Positions 44,296 through 52,799 of a stretch of DNA of 64,000 bases are shown here, piece after piece. Within the stretch, counting starts at the first letter, position 1. Each line of letters begins with the position of its first letter. The notes below the pieces were generated by a model. The model had not been told where the DNA came from, searched no databases, and saw only the letters and a list, made by a program, of their open reading frames with translations. Made by a program: the position numbers and the translations under genes. Origin of the DNA: Sinomicrobium pectinilyticum. Its GTDB lineage: Bacteria; Bacteroidota; Bacteroidia; Flavobacteriales; Flavobacteriaceae. The stretch lies in the NCBI RefSeq assembly GCF_003725735.1, contig NZ_RJTM01000094.1:18928-82927 (forward strand), given 5' to 3'.

Positions 44296-47200
44296 TTAAA
44301 AACTGATATCTATACCAAGTCCGTAATACACCAGCGTAGGATAGGCCCTTCCGCTGTTAGCCCCCGAATTTTCCAGCCTGTTGTTAAATTCGGAAAGTTC
44401 GGGATCCACGAATTTCACCTTGGACAGCGTAAAGAGGTTTTGGCCGGAAAAATATACACGATAACTCTTCATCCCGAGTTTTTCCGCAATTTCTGCAGGC
44501 AGGGTGTATCCTATCTGAAGGTTTTTCAGGCGAAGGTAAGCACCGTCATACAGGTACATATCGGACCCGCGACGGAAGTTATTGGTGTTGGAGGGAGAGC
44601 CGTTATTGGCAAGTCTCGGATACCTGGCATCCGTATTCTGTGGTGTCCAGTAATCCAGTTGATGCGTGTACATGGTCATACCGTAATTGTAATGAAACGG
44701 TTCTACCAGTTCGCCACGTATCATCATGGTCCTTTTCCCTACTCCCTGGAGGAAAATACTAAGGTCAAGGTTCTTAAAGCCGAGATTATAGGTAAATCCG
44801 TACGTATACCTGGGGAAAGGGTTCCCGAAGACAAATTTATCGTCATCGTCAATAACCCCGTCACTATTTACATCCACATAACGGTTATCTCCGGGCACAA
44901 CAGTAAGCCCTTCCGGGACCGCTGCCCCGGATATTTCTTCGTAATTCTGAAAATATCCGTCCCTTTTAAGTCCCACATACGAATTAAAAGGCAGCCCTTC
45001 TCTCAGTAATACCTGTAATTCCTCTACCTGTGTCAGTATCTCTTTACCCTGAAAGTCAAGTACCTTATTTTTGGAATCCCCGATATTGAAAGTAACACTG
45101 TGGCGGAAGAGTTCTCCATAGTGCCGGTAGGTGGCACTTACTTCCCAACCGCGGTTTCCTACTTTCCCGGCGTTGAAATCGGGAAGGTCCGTACCGTACA
45201 CACCGGGTACTGCCGGAGCTACCAGTATGTCTGAAGTTACCTTGTCGAAATAATCAAAAGAAAGGCTGAGGGCACCTTCCAGAAAATCCATGTCCACCCC
45301 TGCATTGAAGGTCGCAGCCCTTTCCCATTGAATATCGGGGTTCGCAAAGTTAAATCCTGCCCCTCCCACGGCATTGTTATTAAAGCCATAAGCATTGGAG
45401 AATGTGAAATAAGTGGTCTGGTACTGGTAATTCCCCACATTCTGATTACCGAGAATCCCGTAAGAGGCCCTCAATTTGATATTCCCGAAGTTATCCCGGT
45501 ATCCCTGCATAAAGTCTTCGCGGGTAACCTGATATCCCAGTGTCATGGACGGGAAAAACCCCCAGCGTTTTTCCTTCCGGAATTTGGACGAACCGTCATA
45601 ACGAAAACTGAATTCGGCAAAATATTTATGGTCGTAATTATACGACGCACGCCCGAAAAGGGAGTTCAGGCTGTTTTTCGCAGATTGGTCGTTAGAGTTA
45701 TACGAATCGGTGTCGACAATGACGGTTTCGCCTGTAGGTGTCCCCAGGTCAGGGTCGGTATAGCGTTTGAGGATACGGGATTTTCTGTCGGAATGATTTT
45801 CATTGGAAACTCCCAGCAAAACATTCACATCGTGCAAATCAGCAAAAACCTTGGTATACTCGGCTATAAACTGCGTATTGAGATCGAGGCTTTTATAACT
45901 CTCGTCATTGGTTTCGCGGGTAGCTCCGTAAATACCGGCAGGTACAAAATCCACTTCTTTCGTACGGCTGAACAGGTTATTGGAATACAACCGTCCTCCG
46001 AACACTCCCCGGAGTTTGAAATTATCGGTTATCCGTAATTCTGCACTGATATTCCCGAAAACGTCATCGTTATCATATTTCCGGAAGCCCCCCTGTTCCA
46101 GTATTCCGAGCGGATTGAATTCGCGGAGAACATCATTGATCAGGTAATTTCCTTCCTCGTCTTTCTGCCGGTAGTAAAGAGGTACCCGGAAAGCATCTAC
46201 CATAAGTGTACCGGTGCTGGAAGAATGGTCTGTAATTTTCTGTTTGGTATAGGCGAGCGTGGAAGTAAGTTTAAACTTCCCGTAGTCATTGGTCAGGTTG
46301 ATCCGGTAGTTATATCTTTCCATTCCCTTGGAAGGCCCTACGAAATTGCTTCTTTGGTCCATATATCCCAGGGATACGAGATATGTGGAATTTTCATTTC
46401 CACCGGATACTGATACATTGTGATTCTGCTGCAGTGCAGGCTTTATAATTTCGTCGGCAAACCATTCTTCATCGCCGTTTTCCCGGAACTGCCGTATCTG
46501 TTCGGCCGTAAAGACTGCCGAAGTTTCATTAGAGTTCAGTGCGGCTTCGTTTCGCAACATAGCGTTTTCATAACCGTGTACCGGCCTCGTAAAATAATGA
46601 GGGACATTATAACCGACCAACCCGTTATAGGTGACGGTCAGGGGGGATTCTTTACTCCCTTTTTTAGTGGTTATAAGCACCACCCCGTTACTTGCCCTGG
46701 AACCGTAAATAGCTGCACTCCCCGCATCCTTTAATACGGAAATGCTTTCAATATCCGCAGGATTGAGGGCATTGATGTCTCCGCCGACTATTCCGTCTAT
46801 AACTACAAGGGGGCTGTTATCCCCGAACGTACTTACACCGCGTACATTGAGATTAAGTCCTGCTCCGGGCTCGGAATTTGTCTGCTGTATTACCAGGGCG
46901 GGGGATTTTCCTTGCAGGGCCTGTGTGGTATTCACGGACGAACGCCCCTGGAAAGCTTCATCCGCTACCTGGTCTACCGCACCTACTACCTGCGACCTGC
47001 GTTGTGTTCCGTACCCTATCACCACCACTTCGTCCAACATTGCCGCATCTTCATTTAAGGTAACGGCTATGGACGTCCTGCCGTCCACCGGGATCTCCAG
47101 CGACTTGAATCCTATATATGAAATAACGAGTACGGCATTTTCATCTTTTACCGCAATGGAAAAATTACCGTCAAAGTCCGATTGCGTTCCGTTATCCGTT

Positions 47201-47691
47201 CCTTTTTCCAGGATACTGGCTCCTAAAAGGGGAACGCCCTCCGCATCTGTGACGGTCCCGCTTACCTGTACGGGGTCCTGTTCCGTACTTTCCGGATCTT
47301 TTCTTTCCGGGGACGTTGATTTTTTTCCGGGAACAGGCCTGAGTATAATATGGGTTCCCCTTATTCTGTAACCGATAAGTATATCGGCAAACAAACGGTC
47401 CAATACCGTCTCTATGGCACCTTTTTCCACTTTTAAGGTGACCTTTCTTTCCAGGTCTACATGCCTGGTCTTATAAATAAAACGATAGTCCGTGGTAGAT
47501 TCTATATGGTCTATCACATGGCGTACTGTCATGTGTTCCGCGTCCAGGGTTATCCTGTTCTTCTGCGAATAGCCGTTGTTGGCATGTAATCCGCACAGGA
47601 CAACCAAAAAAAACAGTACCGTAAGCCTCATCTTTAAGTCAAATTTAAACAAAGGGAATATTCTCCTCCGTTCATTCGGATGATTTTTCAT
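44296..47691 (-). CDS. SusC-like TonB-dependent receptor with STN domain (mannan locus)
   Basis: A 1131-residue receptor with a long N-terminus leading to a signal peptide (LTVLFFLVVLCGLHANNGYSQ), an STN domain (about 45-115, MTVRHVIDHIESTTDYRF), a Pro-rich linker, a carboxypeptidase-regulatory-like domain (DNGTQSDFDGNFSI, LDEVVVIGYGTQRR), a plug (PLVVIDGIVGGD; DAGSAAIYGSRASNGVVLITT) and a barrel ending YGLGIDISF. The STN domain fits the FecR gene 177 bases upstream. It would import mannan oligosaccharides and report their presence to the ECF sigma factor. Confidence 0.96.
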   Translation of the reverse strand: MKNHPNERRRIFPLFKFDLKMRLTVLFFLVVLCGLHANNGYSQKNRITLDAEHMTVRHVIDHIESTTDYRFIYKTRHVDLERKVTLKVEKGAIETVLDRLFADILIGYRIRGTHIILRPVPGKKSTSPERKDPESTEQDPVQVSGTVTDAEGVPLLGASILEKGTDNGTQSDFDGNFSIAVKDENAVLVISYIGFKSLEIPVDGRTSIAVTLNEDAAMLDEVVVIGYGTQRRSQVVGAVDQVADEAFQGRSSVNTTQALQGKSPALVIQQTNSEPGAGLNLNVRGVSTFGDNSPLVVIDGIVGGDINALNPADIESISVLKDAGSAAIYGSRASNGVVLITTKKGSKESPLTVTYNGLVGYNVPHYFTRPVHGYENAMLRNEAALNSNETSAVFTAEQIRQFRENGDEEWFADEIIKPALQQNHNVSVSGGNENSTYLVSLGYMDQRSNFVGPSKGMERYNYRINLTNDYGKFKLTSTLAYTKQKITDHSSSTGTLMVDAFRVPLYYRQKDEEGNYLINDVLREFNPLGILEQGGFRKYDNDDVFGNISAELRITDNFKLRGVFGGRLYSNNLFSRTKEVDFVPAGIYGATRETNDESYKSLDLNTQFIAEYTKVFADLHDVNVLLGVSNENHSDRKSRILKRYTDPDLGTPTGETVIVDTDSYNSNDQSAKNSLNSLFGRASYNYDHKYFAEFSFRYDGSSKFRKEKRWGFFPSMTLGYQVTREDFMQGYRDNFGNIKLRASYGILGNQNVGNYQYQTTYFTFSNAYGFNNNAVGGAGFNFANPDIQWERAATFNAGVDMDFLEGALSLSFDYFDKVTSDILVAPAVPGVYGTDLPDFNAGKVGNRGWEVSATYRHYGELFRHSVTFNIGDSKNKVLDFQGKEILTQVEELQVLLREGLPFNSYVGLKRDGYFQNYEEISGAAVPEGLTVVPGDNRYVDVNSDGVIDDDDKFVFGNPFPRYTYGFTYNLGFKNLDLSIFLQGVGKRTMMIRGELVEPFHYNYGMTMYTHQLDYWTPQNTDARYPRLANNGSPSNTNNFRRGSDMYLYDGAYLRLKNLQIGYTLPAEIAEKLGMKSYRVYFSGQNLFTLSKVKFVDPELSEFNNRLENSGANSGRAYPTLVYYGLGIDISF

Positions 47692-47868
47692 ACATTTAAA
47701 CGTTTGGTTGTGGTTACTCTATTTTTTTAGTTTGATCACACATCACAGGACCGGGAAATGAGCCACCATTTTCCGGTTCCCTGTTTTATTGAAGTGCTGC
47801 AGTATCGGTTCTTACTTCATGCGAAATGGTTTTATACGGGTTAAACAATAGATGGATCGATATTTCTA

Positions 47869-49002
47869 TCAACGGATAAAGACCTTATTGTCCTTGATCT
47901 CGAAATTGATCTTATGTACATCGCTGAAAAAACTCAATACACTGTCTATGGGTACTTCATTGAAAGAAGCATTAAACAATTCTTTCCCCAGTGATACGTT
48001 GGTATTCTCTATTTCCACATTATAATGGCGCTCCAGTTTTTTCAGGATATCGTCAAAAGGCATACTGCGGAAAACAAGTTCGCCGTTCATCCATGCCGTA
48101 TAAATATTGACAGGTACTTCGGTTACGCTTATGGTTTTGCCCGTATGGTATAGTGTCCCCTTATTTCCCGGGGCCAGTACGGTGGCCGGCGACGAATCGT
48201 TTTCCTGTAATGACATAGCTACGGCACCTTCCAGCAGAACAACATCGGTAACCTCATCTTCGGGATAGACGGACACATTGAATTTTGTACCCAGAACTCT
48301 TACATCCAGTTCTTCCGCAGTGACAATAAAAGGATGTTCCCTGTCTTTGCTGACTTCAAAAAAAGCTTCTCCTCTCAGGGATACGGTCCTCGGGTGTTGT
48401 TTTGAAAAACGAACCGGGTATGTTAATTCCGTACCGGCATTAAGGTGCACTACCGTACCGTCGGAAAGTTTCACACTAAAACGTTTCCCGTACGGTATTT
48501 TGATGGTATTGTACTCTTCTTCTTTCTCAGGTCCATCAGAAGTGTAACTAAGTAAGTCCTGCTGCTGAACGGCCACCACATTACCGGTTACACCTGTTAA
48601 TTGTCCGCTTTGGGAAGGATCTATAGTCCGGGTCTTCCCGTTACCCAGGTCTATGGTAATAAGTTCATTTTTGGGGACCAGTCCTCCCCGGTCCTCACGG
48701 GAAGGAAAATACCGGTTGAACCAGAAAACGAGCCCCAGCAATACGATCACGGCGGCGGCGTATTTCAGTATGCCGGGGAATAGTTTTCTCACAGGCCGTT
48801 GTTTATGTGATATCTCCCGCACAACCCTGCCAAAAGCAGTGTCCGTATCATTCTTCTGCATTGCCAGGTTCAGATCGTGATCATCACGTATATGCTCCTC
48901 CAGGACCTTCCTGTTCTCGGGATTTTTTAACAACTCATAAAGCTGTTCTTTTTCCTCTTCGGTAATTGTCCCTGTAAGTAATTTGGTGACAAGGTTTTTC
49001 AA
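47869..49002 (-). CDS. FecR-family anti-sigma factor (mannan locus)
   Basis: A 377-residue anti-sigma factor: cytoplasmic helices (1-75, GTITEEEKEQLYELLKNPENR), one membrane helix (YAAAVIVLLGLVFWFNRYF, about 82-100), a FecR domain (LSDGTVVHLNAGTELTYPVRFSKQHPRTV, GEAFFEVSKDREHPFIV) and a C-terminal STN-like domain (MPFDDILKKLERHYNVEIE). Its sigma factor is encoded on the opposite strand, 126 bases away, an arrangement different from the neighbouring ECF locus. It probably responds to the STN domain of the SusC encoded just downstream. Confidence 0.94.
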   Translation of the reverse strand: MKNLVTKLLTGTITEEEKEQLYELLKNPENRKVLEEHIRDDHDLNLAMQKNDTDTAFGRVVREISHKQRPVRKLFPGILKYAAAVIVLLGLVFWFNRYFPSREDRGGLVPKNELITIDLGNGKTRTIDPSQSGQLTGVTGNVVAVQQQDLLSYTSDGPEKEEEYNTIKIPYGKRFSVKLSDGTVVHLNAGTELTYPVRFSKQHPRTVSLRGEAFFEVSKDREHPFIVTAEELDVRVLGTKFNVSVYPEDEVTDVVLLEGAVAMSLQENDSSPATVLAPGNKGTLYHTGKTISVTEVPVNIYTAWMNGELVFRSMPFDDILKKLERHYNVEIENTNVSLGKELFNASFNEVPIDSVLSFFSDVHKINFEIKDNKVFIR

Positions 49003-49128
49003 TGCTGTTAAATTTTATCTTGTATCCCTAATGCTTTAAATAATTAAAAAACCCTTAAAAGAATTAATTTTTTTTTAATATTTACAGCATATAATTATCA
49101 ACATGCCGGAAAATTAATACAAGTACCC

Positions 49129-49725
49129 ATGAATGAGTCAGAAGCGGTCAGAGCGTTAAAAGAAGACGACAAAGCAGCTTTCGGATATTTGTTCCGGTGC
49201 TATTACGATCGTCTGGTGGCATACATCACTACCTATTCGCAGGATAAAGTCTTGTCAGAAGACATTGTACAGCAGGCTTTTATTAATTTATGGGAAGACC
49301 GCATGAAACTGGACCCGGAACGATCCCCGAAAAATTATCTCTACACTATAGCCCGAAACCGGTATATTGACAGCGTTAAGAAAGAGAAGAAATACAATAA
49401 GTTACTGGATGAGTTATGGGAGAAGGCCTTGCAGGAACGAACTGCCGAAGACAGCGAGCAACTGGAAAGAAGGGCGGAACGAATAAAAAAGGTCATGGAA
49501 TCCCTGCCTCCCAAATGCCGGGAAATCATACGGCTCAATAAAATGGAGGGAATAAAATACAAGGATATCGCCGTACAAATGGATATTTCCGTAAAGACCG
49601 TAGAGTCACAGATGCGGATTGCCTTCCAAAAAATCCGGGAGGCATTTAAGGACGATCACCTGGTTATTTTTATAATGAGCAGGATATTCCGCAAAAAACG
49701 GGGATCTACTTCAGAAAAGGTGTAA
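49129..49725 (+). CDS. ECF RNA polymerase sigma-70 factor (mannan locus)
   Basis: A 198-residue sigma factor of the FecR-linked group. Region 2 spans about 20-85 (RLVAYITTYSQDKVLSEDIVQQAFINLW), and region 4 about 120-175 (LPPKCREIIRLNKMEGIKYKDIAVQMDISVKTVESQM). The tail is basic (RIFRKKRGS). It is transcribed away from the FecR gene, so both can share the 126-base intergenic control region, and its last 20 bases overlap the end of the convergent SGNH hydrolase gene. The pairing with the adjacent FecR is by position. Confidence 0.94.
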   Translation: MNESEAVRALKEDDKAAFGYLFRCYYDRLVAYITTYSQDKVLSEDIVQQAFINLWEDRMKLDPERSPKNYLYTIARNRYIDSVKKEKKYNKLLDELWEKALQERTAEDSEQLERRAERIKKVMESLPPKCREIIRLNKMEGIKYKDIAVQMDISVKTVESQMRIAFQKIREAFKDDHLVIFIMSRIFRKKRGSTSEKV

Positions 49726-50377
49726 TCTGTTCCGCCCAGACCCCGTAACCCTCGTCGGTCATATGAATACCGTCGGCAATAAAAAGCTCGGGGCGGGGTT
49801 TACCGCTGTCATTTAGCATGGAGGGCCAGACATCGATGAAGTAAAGTTGTTCTTTCCTGTTACAATACTTTTCCGCCCAACGGTTAAAAGCCCGGTATCT
49901 CTTTTTTCTCCCCATTCTCTCCCTGTCCAATGAAGGCTTTACGGATATAATATAGACTTCCGTTCCCGGAGTACGCCTTCGAACAGCCCGAAGTAATTTC
50001 TTAAAATCCCTTTTTACCTGTCCTACCCTTTTGCCCCAGGCTATATCATTATCTCCCTCGTACAGGAACAATCTTTTTATGGCGTGCCGGAAAACGAGTT
50101 CATCTGCATAATAAAGCACGTCGCTCATCTGCGACCCTCCGAAGCCGCGGTTCAGAAACCTGTAACCGGGAAAATAAGCATCCATATCCGTCCACATCCG
50201 CACCGAGGAACTGCCTACGACCAGGGCGTCGTAATCATTTATGTTCAGCGTATCGTCCTGCCGGCCGAAAGCTTCGATATCTGCCCTGAAACGCCTTGCA
50301 TCCTGGCCGAAGGAAAACATCGCGGCACATAAAAAGACAAATAATACGCTATGGTCCGCACCTGCAACTTTTTTCAT
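49706..50377 (-). CDS. SGNH/GDSL-family hydrolase, exported
   Basis: A 223-residue esterase-like protein with a signal peptide ending about residue 25 (FSFGQ). The four SGNH blocks are visible: GSSSVRMW (nucleophile Ser), NRGFGGSQ (Gly), GDNDIAW (Asn), and DGIHMTDEGY (Asp-x-x-His). It probably removes acyl groups, such as acetyl esters on sugars. It is 22 bases downstream of the Gfo/Idh/MocA gene in the same direction, so the two are likely cotranscribed. Its 3' end overlaps the convergent sigma gene by 20 bases. Confidence 0.87.
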   Translation of the reverse strand: MKKVAGADHSVLFVFLCAAMFSFGQDARRFRADIEAFGRQDDTLNINDYDALVVGSSSVRMWTDMDAYFPGYRFLNRGFGGSQMSDVLYYADELVFRHAIKRLFLYEGDNDIAWGKRVGQVKRDFKKLLRAVRRRTPGTEVYIISVKPSLDRERMGRKKRYRAFNRWAEKYCNRKEQLYFIDVWPSMLNDSGKPRPELFIADGIHMTDEGYGVWAEQITPFLK

Positions 50378-50399
50378 TTTTTATTATGGTATATTGGTA

Positions 50400-51707
50400 T
50401 TACAGGGCGGGAATGGCATATCCGTTGTGATAGGAAGCGGTAATCAGCTTATCGGCCTCCCCGTCGTGAAAATTCTTTTTGGCTTCGTCCCAGTAGATCT
50501 TCTTACCGGTTCGGTAGGCTATATTCCCCATTTGAGAGAATACAGCTATATGTGCCCCTGCTTCTACGGGGCAGTTCAGCAGAGATTTATCTCTTTTCTG
50601 AACAGCTTCGATAAAATTAGCTGCGTGCAGATCCAGGCCATCGTCCACTTTTTTCTGAAACGGTACGGCTTCCATACGGTCTTTTTCCGGGATGACTTCC
50701 CAACCATCGCGGTTGACAACCAAGGTTCCTTTATTACCGATAAAAGCCACTCCATGGTTGCGGCCGTAGGGGCCGCCGTCTATACCATTGGCATGTTCCC
50801 ACTGTACGTTAAAATCGTCGAATTCGAATACGGTGGTAAGTGTATCCGGAGTTTCGGCAGCATCATCCGGATATGCAAATTTCCCGCCGGAGGCCATAAT
50901 GGATTTCGGTGTGGTGGCTTTCATTCCCAGCAGGGCATAATCAAGCATATGCACGCCCCAGTCCGTCATGAGGCCTCCCGCGTAATCCCAGAACCAGCGG
51001 AACTCGAAATGAAAACGGTTAGGGTTAAAAGGCCTTTTCTCCGCAGGCCCCAGCCAGCTGTCATAATCTACTCCGTCCGGTACGGGACTATCGGGTTTTA
51101 CGGGAATACTCTTCATCCAGCCCTGGTAAGCCCAGGCCTTTACCAGGCGTATTTCTCCCAGTTTCCCGGAATGAACAAAACCTACCGCATCCCGAAAATG
51201 TTTCTGGCTGCGCTGCCACTGTCCTACCTGTACAATACGATCATATTTCCGGCCGGCTTTTACCATAGCTTCGCATTCGGTGATGGAATTTCCGAGCGGC
51301 TTCTCTACATAAACATCCTTGCCCGCAGCACAGGCGTCTATCATTTGCAGGCAATGCCAGTGGTCCGGCGTGCCGATCACTACGGCATCCACATCTTTAG
51401 ACGCCAGCAAATCTTTATAATTGCCATACCCCTTAACTTTTATTCCCCGGCCGGCCAGTTCTTTTATCCGCTTGTCCAGGACATTTTTATCTACATCACA
51501 TAGTGCGGTACACTCGGTATCCGGATGCTTCAGGATGGCATTGAGATCGGCCCAGCCCATTCCGTTGATGCCTATGGCTCCTATTCTTATCTTTTTCTTC
51601 GGCTTATCCGTAATCATGGAAAATGCGGAAGGCATTGTAGTGCCTATACCTACTGCCGCAGTAAACGCGGCTGATGTCCGTATAAAATTTCTTCTGGTGT
51701 TTTTCAT
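50400..51707 (-). CDS. Gfo/Idh/MocA-family oxidoreductase with Tat signal
   Basis: A 435-residue NAD(P)-dependent oxidoreductase or glycosidase-like enzyme. It starts with a twin-arginine signal (TRRNFIRTSAAFTAAVGIG), then a Rossmann dinucleotide fold (RIGAIGINGMGWADL) and the active-site VEKPLGNS with the conserved Lys. The second half is the family's beta-sheet domain (WFWDYAGGLMTDWGVHMLDY). Export of the folded protein with a bound cofactor agrees with the Tat signal; periplasmic members of this family act on glycans, sometimes by NAD-dependent hydrolysis. It is divergent from the MarR gene and heads a two-gene unit with the SGNH hydrolase. The substrate is unknown. Confidence 0.9.
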   Translation of the reverse strand: MKNTRRNFIRTSAAFTAAVGIGTTMPSAFSMITDKPKKKIRIGAIGINGMGWADLNAILKHPDTECTALCDVDKNVLDKRIKELAGRGIKVKGYGNYKDLLASKDVDAVVIGTPDHWHCLQMIDACAAGKDVYVEKPLGNSITECEAMVKAGRKYDRIVQVGQWQRSQKHFRDAVGFVHSGKLGEIRLVKAWAYQGWMKSIPVKPDSPVPDGVDYDSWLGPAEKRPFNPNRFHFEFRWFWDYAGGLMTDWGVHMLDYALLGMKATTPKSIMASGGKFAYPDDAAETPDTLTTVFEFDDFNVQWEHANGIDGGPYGRNHGVAFIGNKGTLVVNRDGWEVIPEKDRMEAVPFQKKVDDGLDLHAANFIEAVQKRDKSLLNCPVEAGAHIAVFSQMGNIAYRTGKKIYWDEAKKNFHDGEADKLITASYHNGYAIPAL

Positions 51708-51811
51708 TAAGATCGGTTTATTGTTGAACGGGAAGATACTCTTTAAAAAGTATCCTCATTTTTATTTTTAAAAAATCCGAAAGGAAAACTAAATATAAAA
51801 TGTAATAAACA

Positions 51812-51841
51812 CAAATGTAAATTACATTATTAACAAATATA
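51812..51841 (-). promoter_or_regulatory. two candidate -7 boxes for the Gfo/Idh/MocA gene
   Basis: On the minus strand TACATTTG (51812-51819) and TATATTTG (51834-51841) both match TAnnTTTG, about 105-135 bases before the gene. Which one is used, if either, cannot be decided here. Confidence 0.35.
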
Positions 51842-51921
51842 GAAAACATTATAGTATAACTGACAATATGAGTGGGTTATAACATTTATCGGTTTTCATC
51901 GCTAATTTTCTTTTCAAATAC

Positions 51922-51963
51922 GTAACCGGTTACTTTTTTTTATACATTTGCGTAACCAGTTAC
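51922..51963 (+). promoter_or_regulatory. MarR-gene promoter bracketed by twin operators
   Basis: GTAACCGGTTAC (51922-51933) is a perfect 12-bp palindrome. GTAACCAGTTAC (51952-51963) is a one-base variant starting exactly 30 bp later. Between them lies TACATTTG (51943-51950), matching the TAnnTTTG -7 box. The first palindrome covers the -33 region and the second the likely start point, 22 bases before the MarR ATG. This is the layout of an autorepressed MarR gene. Confidence 0.7.
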
Positions 51964-51985
51964 ATATTTTACATATTATGATATT

Positions 51986-52468
51986 ATGGATGATTTTTTA
52001 ATTGAAATAGAATATGCGGGGCTGCACAGCCGTATTAAACGATTAAGTGATGCCCTCTTATACAGCACGAGAGACTTTTACAAATCGGAAGGGCTGGACA
52101 TTGAGCCGAACTGGAACCTGGTTTTCCTGCTACTGCAAAAGCAGGGCACAATGACCATAACCGAAATATCGGAAAAGTTACAATTCTCGCATCCGGCAGT
52201 TGTAAAGATCATCAATAAAATGAAGAAAAAAGGGTATATAGACACACAAACGGATGAAGAGGATTCGCGGAAACAACTGCTCAGTCTCTCGCAAAAGGCC
52301 CTGGACAAACTTCCGGTCTTCGAAATGTACTGGGAAGCGGGTATAAAGACGACAAAAGACCTCCTGGACGACAGCCCGGATTTTGTGGAACAGCTGAAGA
52401 ATATCGAGGAAAAATTAAACAGGGAAAACTATAAAGAAAGGACTTTGAGAAACCTTACAAATAAATGA
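51986..52468 (+). CDS. MarR-family transcriptional regulator
   Basis: A 160-residue winged-helix regulator. The HTH and wing are at about 45-100 (GTMTITEISEKLQFSHPAVVKIINKMKKKGYI, then TDEEDSRKQLLSLS, the wing with its conserved Asp-Arg pair). Flanking helices at both ends form the dimer interface. The twin palindromes around its own -7 box are the likely operators, implying autorepression relieved by a ligand. Its stop overlaps the start of the next gene (ATGA), so the two are translationally coupled. No other copies of the operator were noticed nearby. Confidence 0.92.
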   Translation: MDDFLIEIEYAGLHSRIKRLSDALLYSTRDFYKSEGLDIEPNWNLVFLLLQKQGTMTITEISEKLQFSHPAVVKIINKMKKKGYIDTQTDEEDSRKQLLSLSQKALDKLPVFEMYWEAGIKTTKDLLDDSPDFVEQLKNIEEKLNRENYKERTLRNLTNK

Positions 52469-52701
52469 CTGAAATAATAGGATATATAGCTATTGGCACC
52501 GGTTTTTTTGCCATAACTAAAAAGGATATGCGGACTTTCCGCGTGTGGCACCTCTTATCCAACCTGGTTTATATTGCCTATGGGGTATTACTGGAAGCCA
52601 TTCCCATTATGATTGCGGGTGTCGTTTTTTCCGTAATACATATTTTCCACCTTCGAAAATTATACTGGCCGCACAGGCAGGTCCACAAGAATATGAGATA
52701 A
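52465..52701 (+). CDS. small YgjV-like inner-membrane protein
   Basis: A 78-residue protein with three hydrophobic segments (IIGYIAIGTGFFAI; WHLLSNLVYIAYGVLL; PIMIAGVVFSVIHIFHL) and a basic end (RKLYWPHRQVHKNMR). Size and the pattern W-H-x3-N-x3-A-Y-G resemble part of the YgjV-type membrane family, whose function is unknown. The 4-base ATGA overlap with the MarR gene shows it is cotranscribed and likely under MarR control, so it may be the regulator's actual target. Confidence 0.7.
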   Translation: MTEIIGYIAIGTGFFAITKKDMRTFRVWHLLSNLVYIAYGVLLEAIPIMIAGVVFSVIHIFHLRKLYWPHRQVHKNMR

Positions 52702-52733
52702 CGGTCCAACTCCGGATCGGTAGTCACAAAAAA

Positions 52734-52762
52734 GGGCCCGCATCATCATATATACCGGGCCC
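52734..52762 (-). terminator. intrinsic terminator of the arabinose locus
   Basis: On the minus strand a GC-rich stem (GGGCCCG pairing with CGGGCCC, 7 bp, loop about 15 bases) is followed at once by TTTTTT (52733 downward). It lies about 40 bases past the stop of the GH146/GH127 gene and ends the SusC-SusD-GH51-GH146 transcript. On the plus strand the same hairpin could end the MarR unit less efficiently. Confidence 0.8.
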
Positions 52763-52799
52763 CGGTAAAAAACATTCCAAGAGACTGTCTAAAAATCAG

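Noticed and set aside
47740..47760. CACACATCACAG upstream of the mannan SusC, similar to the -10 block of the ECF element
   Set aside because: There is no GGGACTTT block at the matching spacing, so it is treated as a chance match.
50241..51503. 420-codon open frame on the plus strand
   Set aside because: It is wholly antisense to the Gfo/Idh/MocA gene, which has a Tat signal and all family motifs; the antisense product has low-complexity, unrecognisable sequence.
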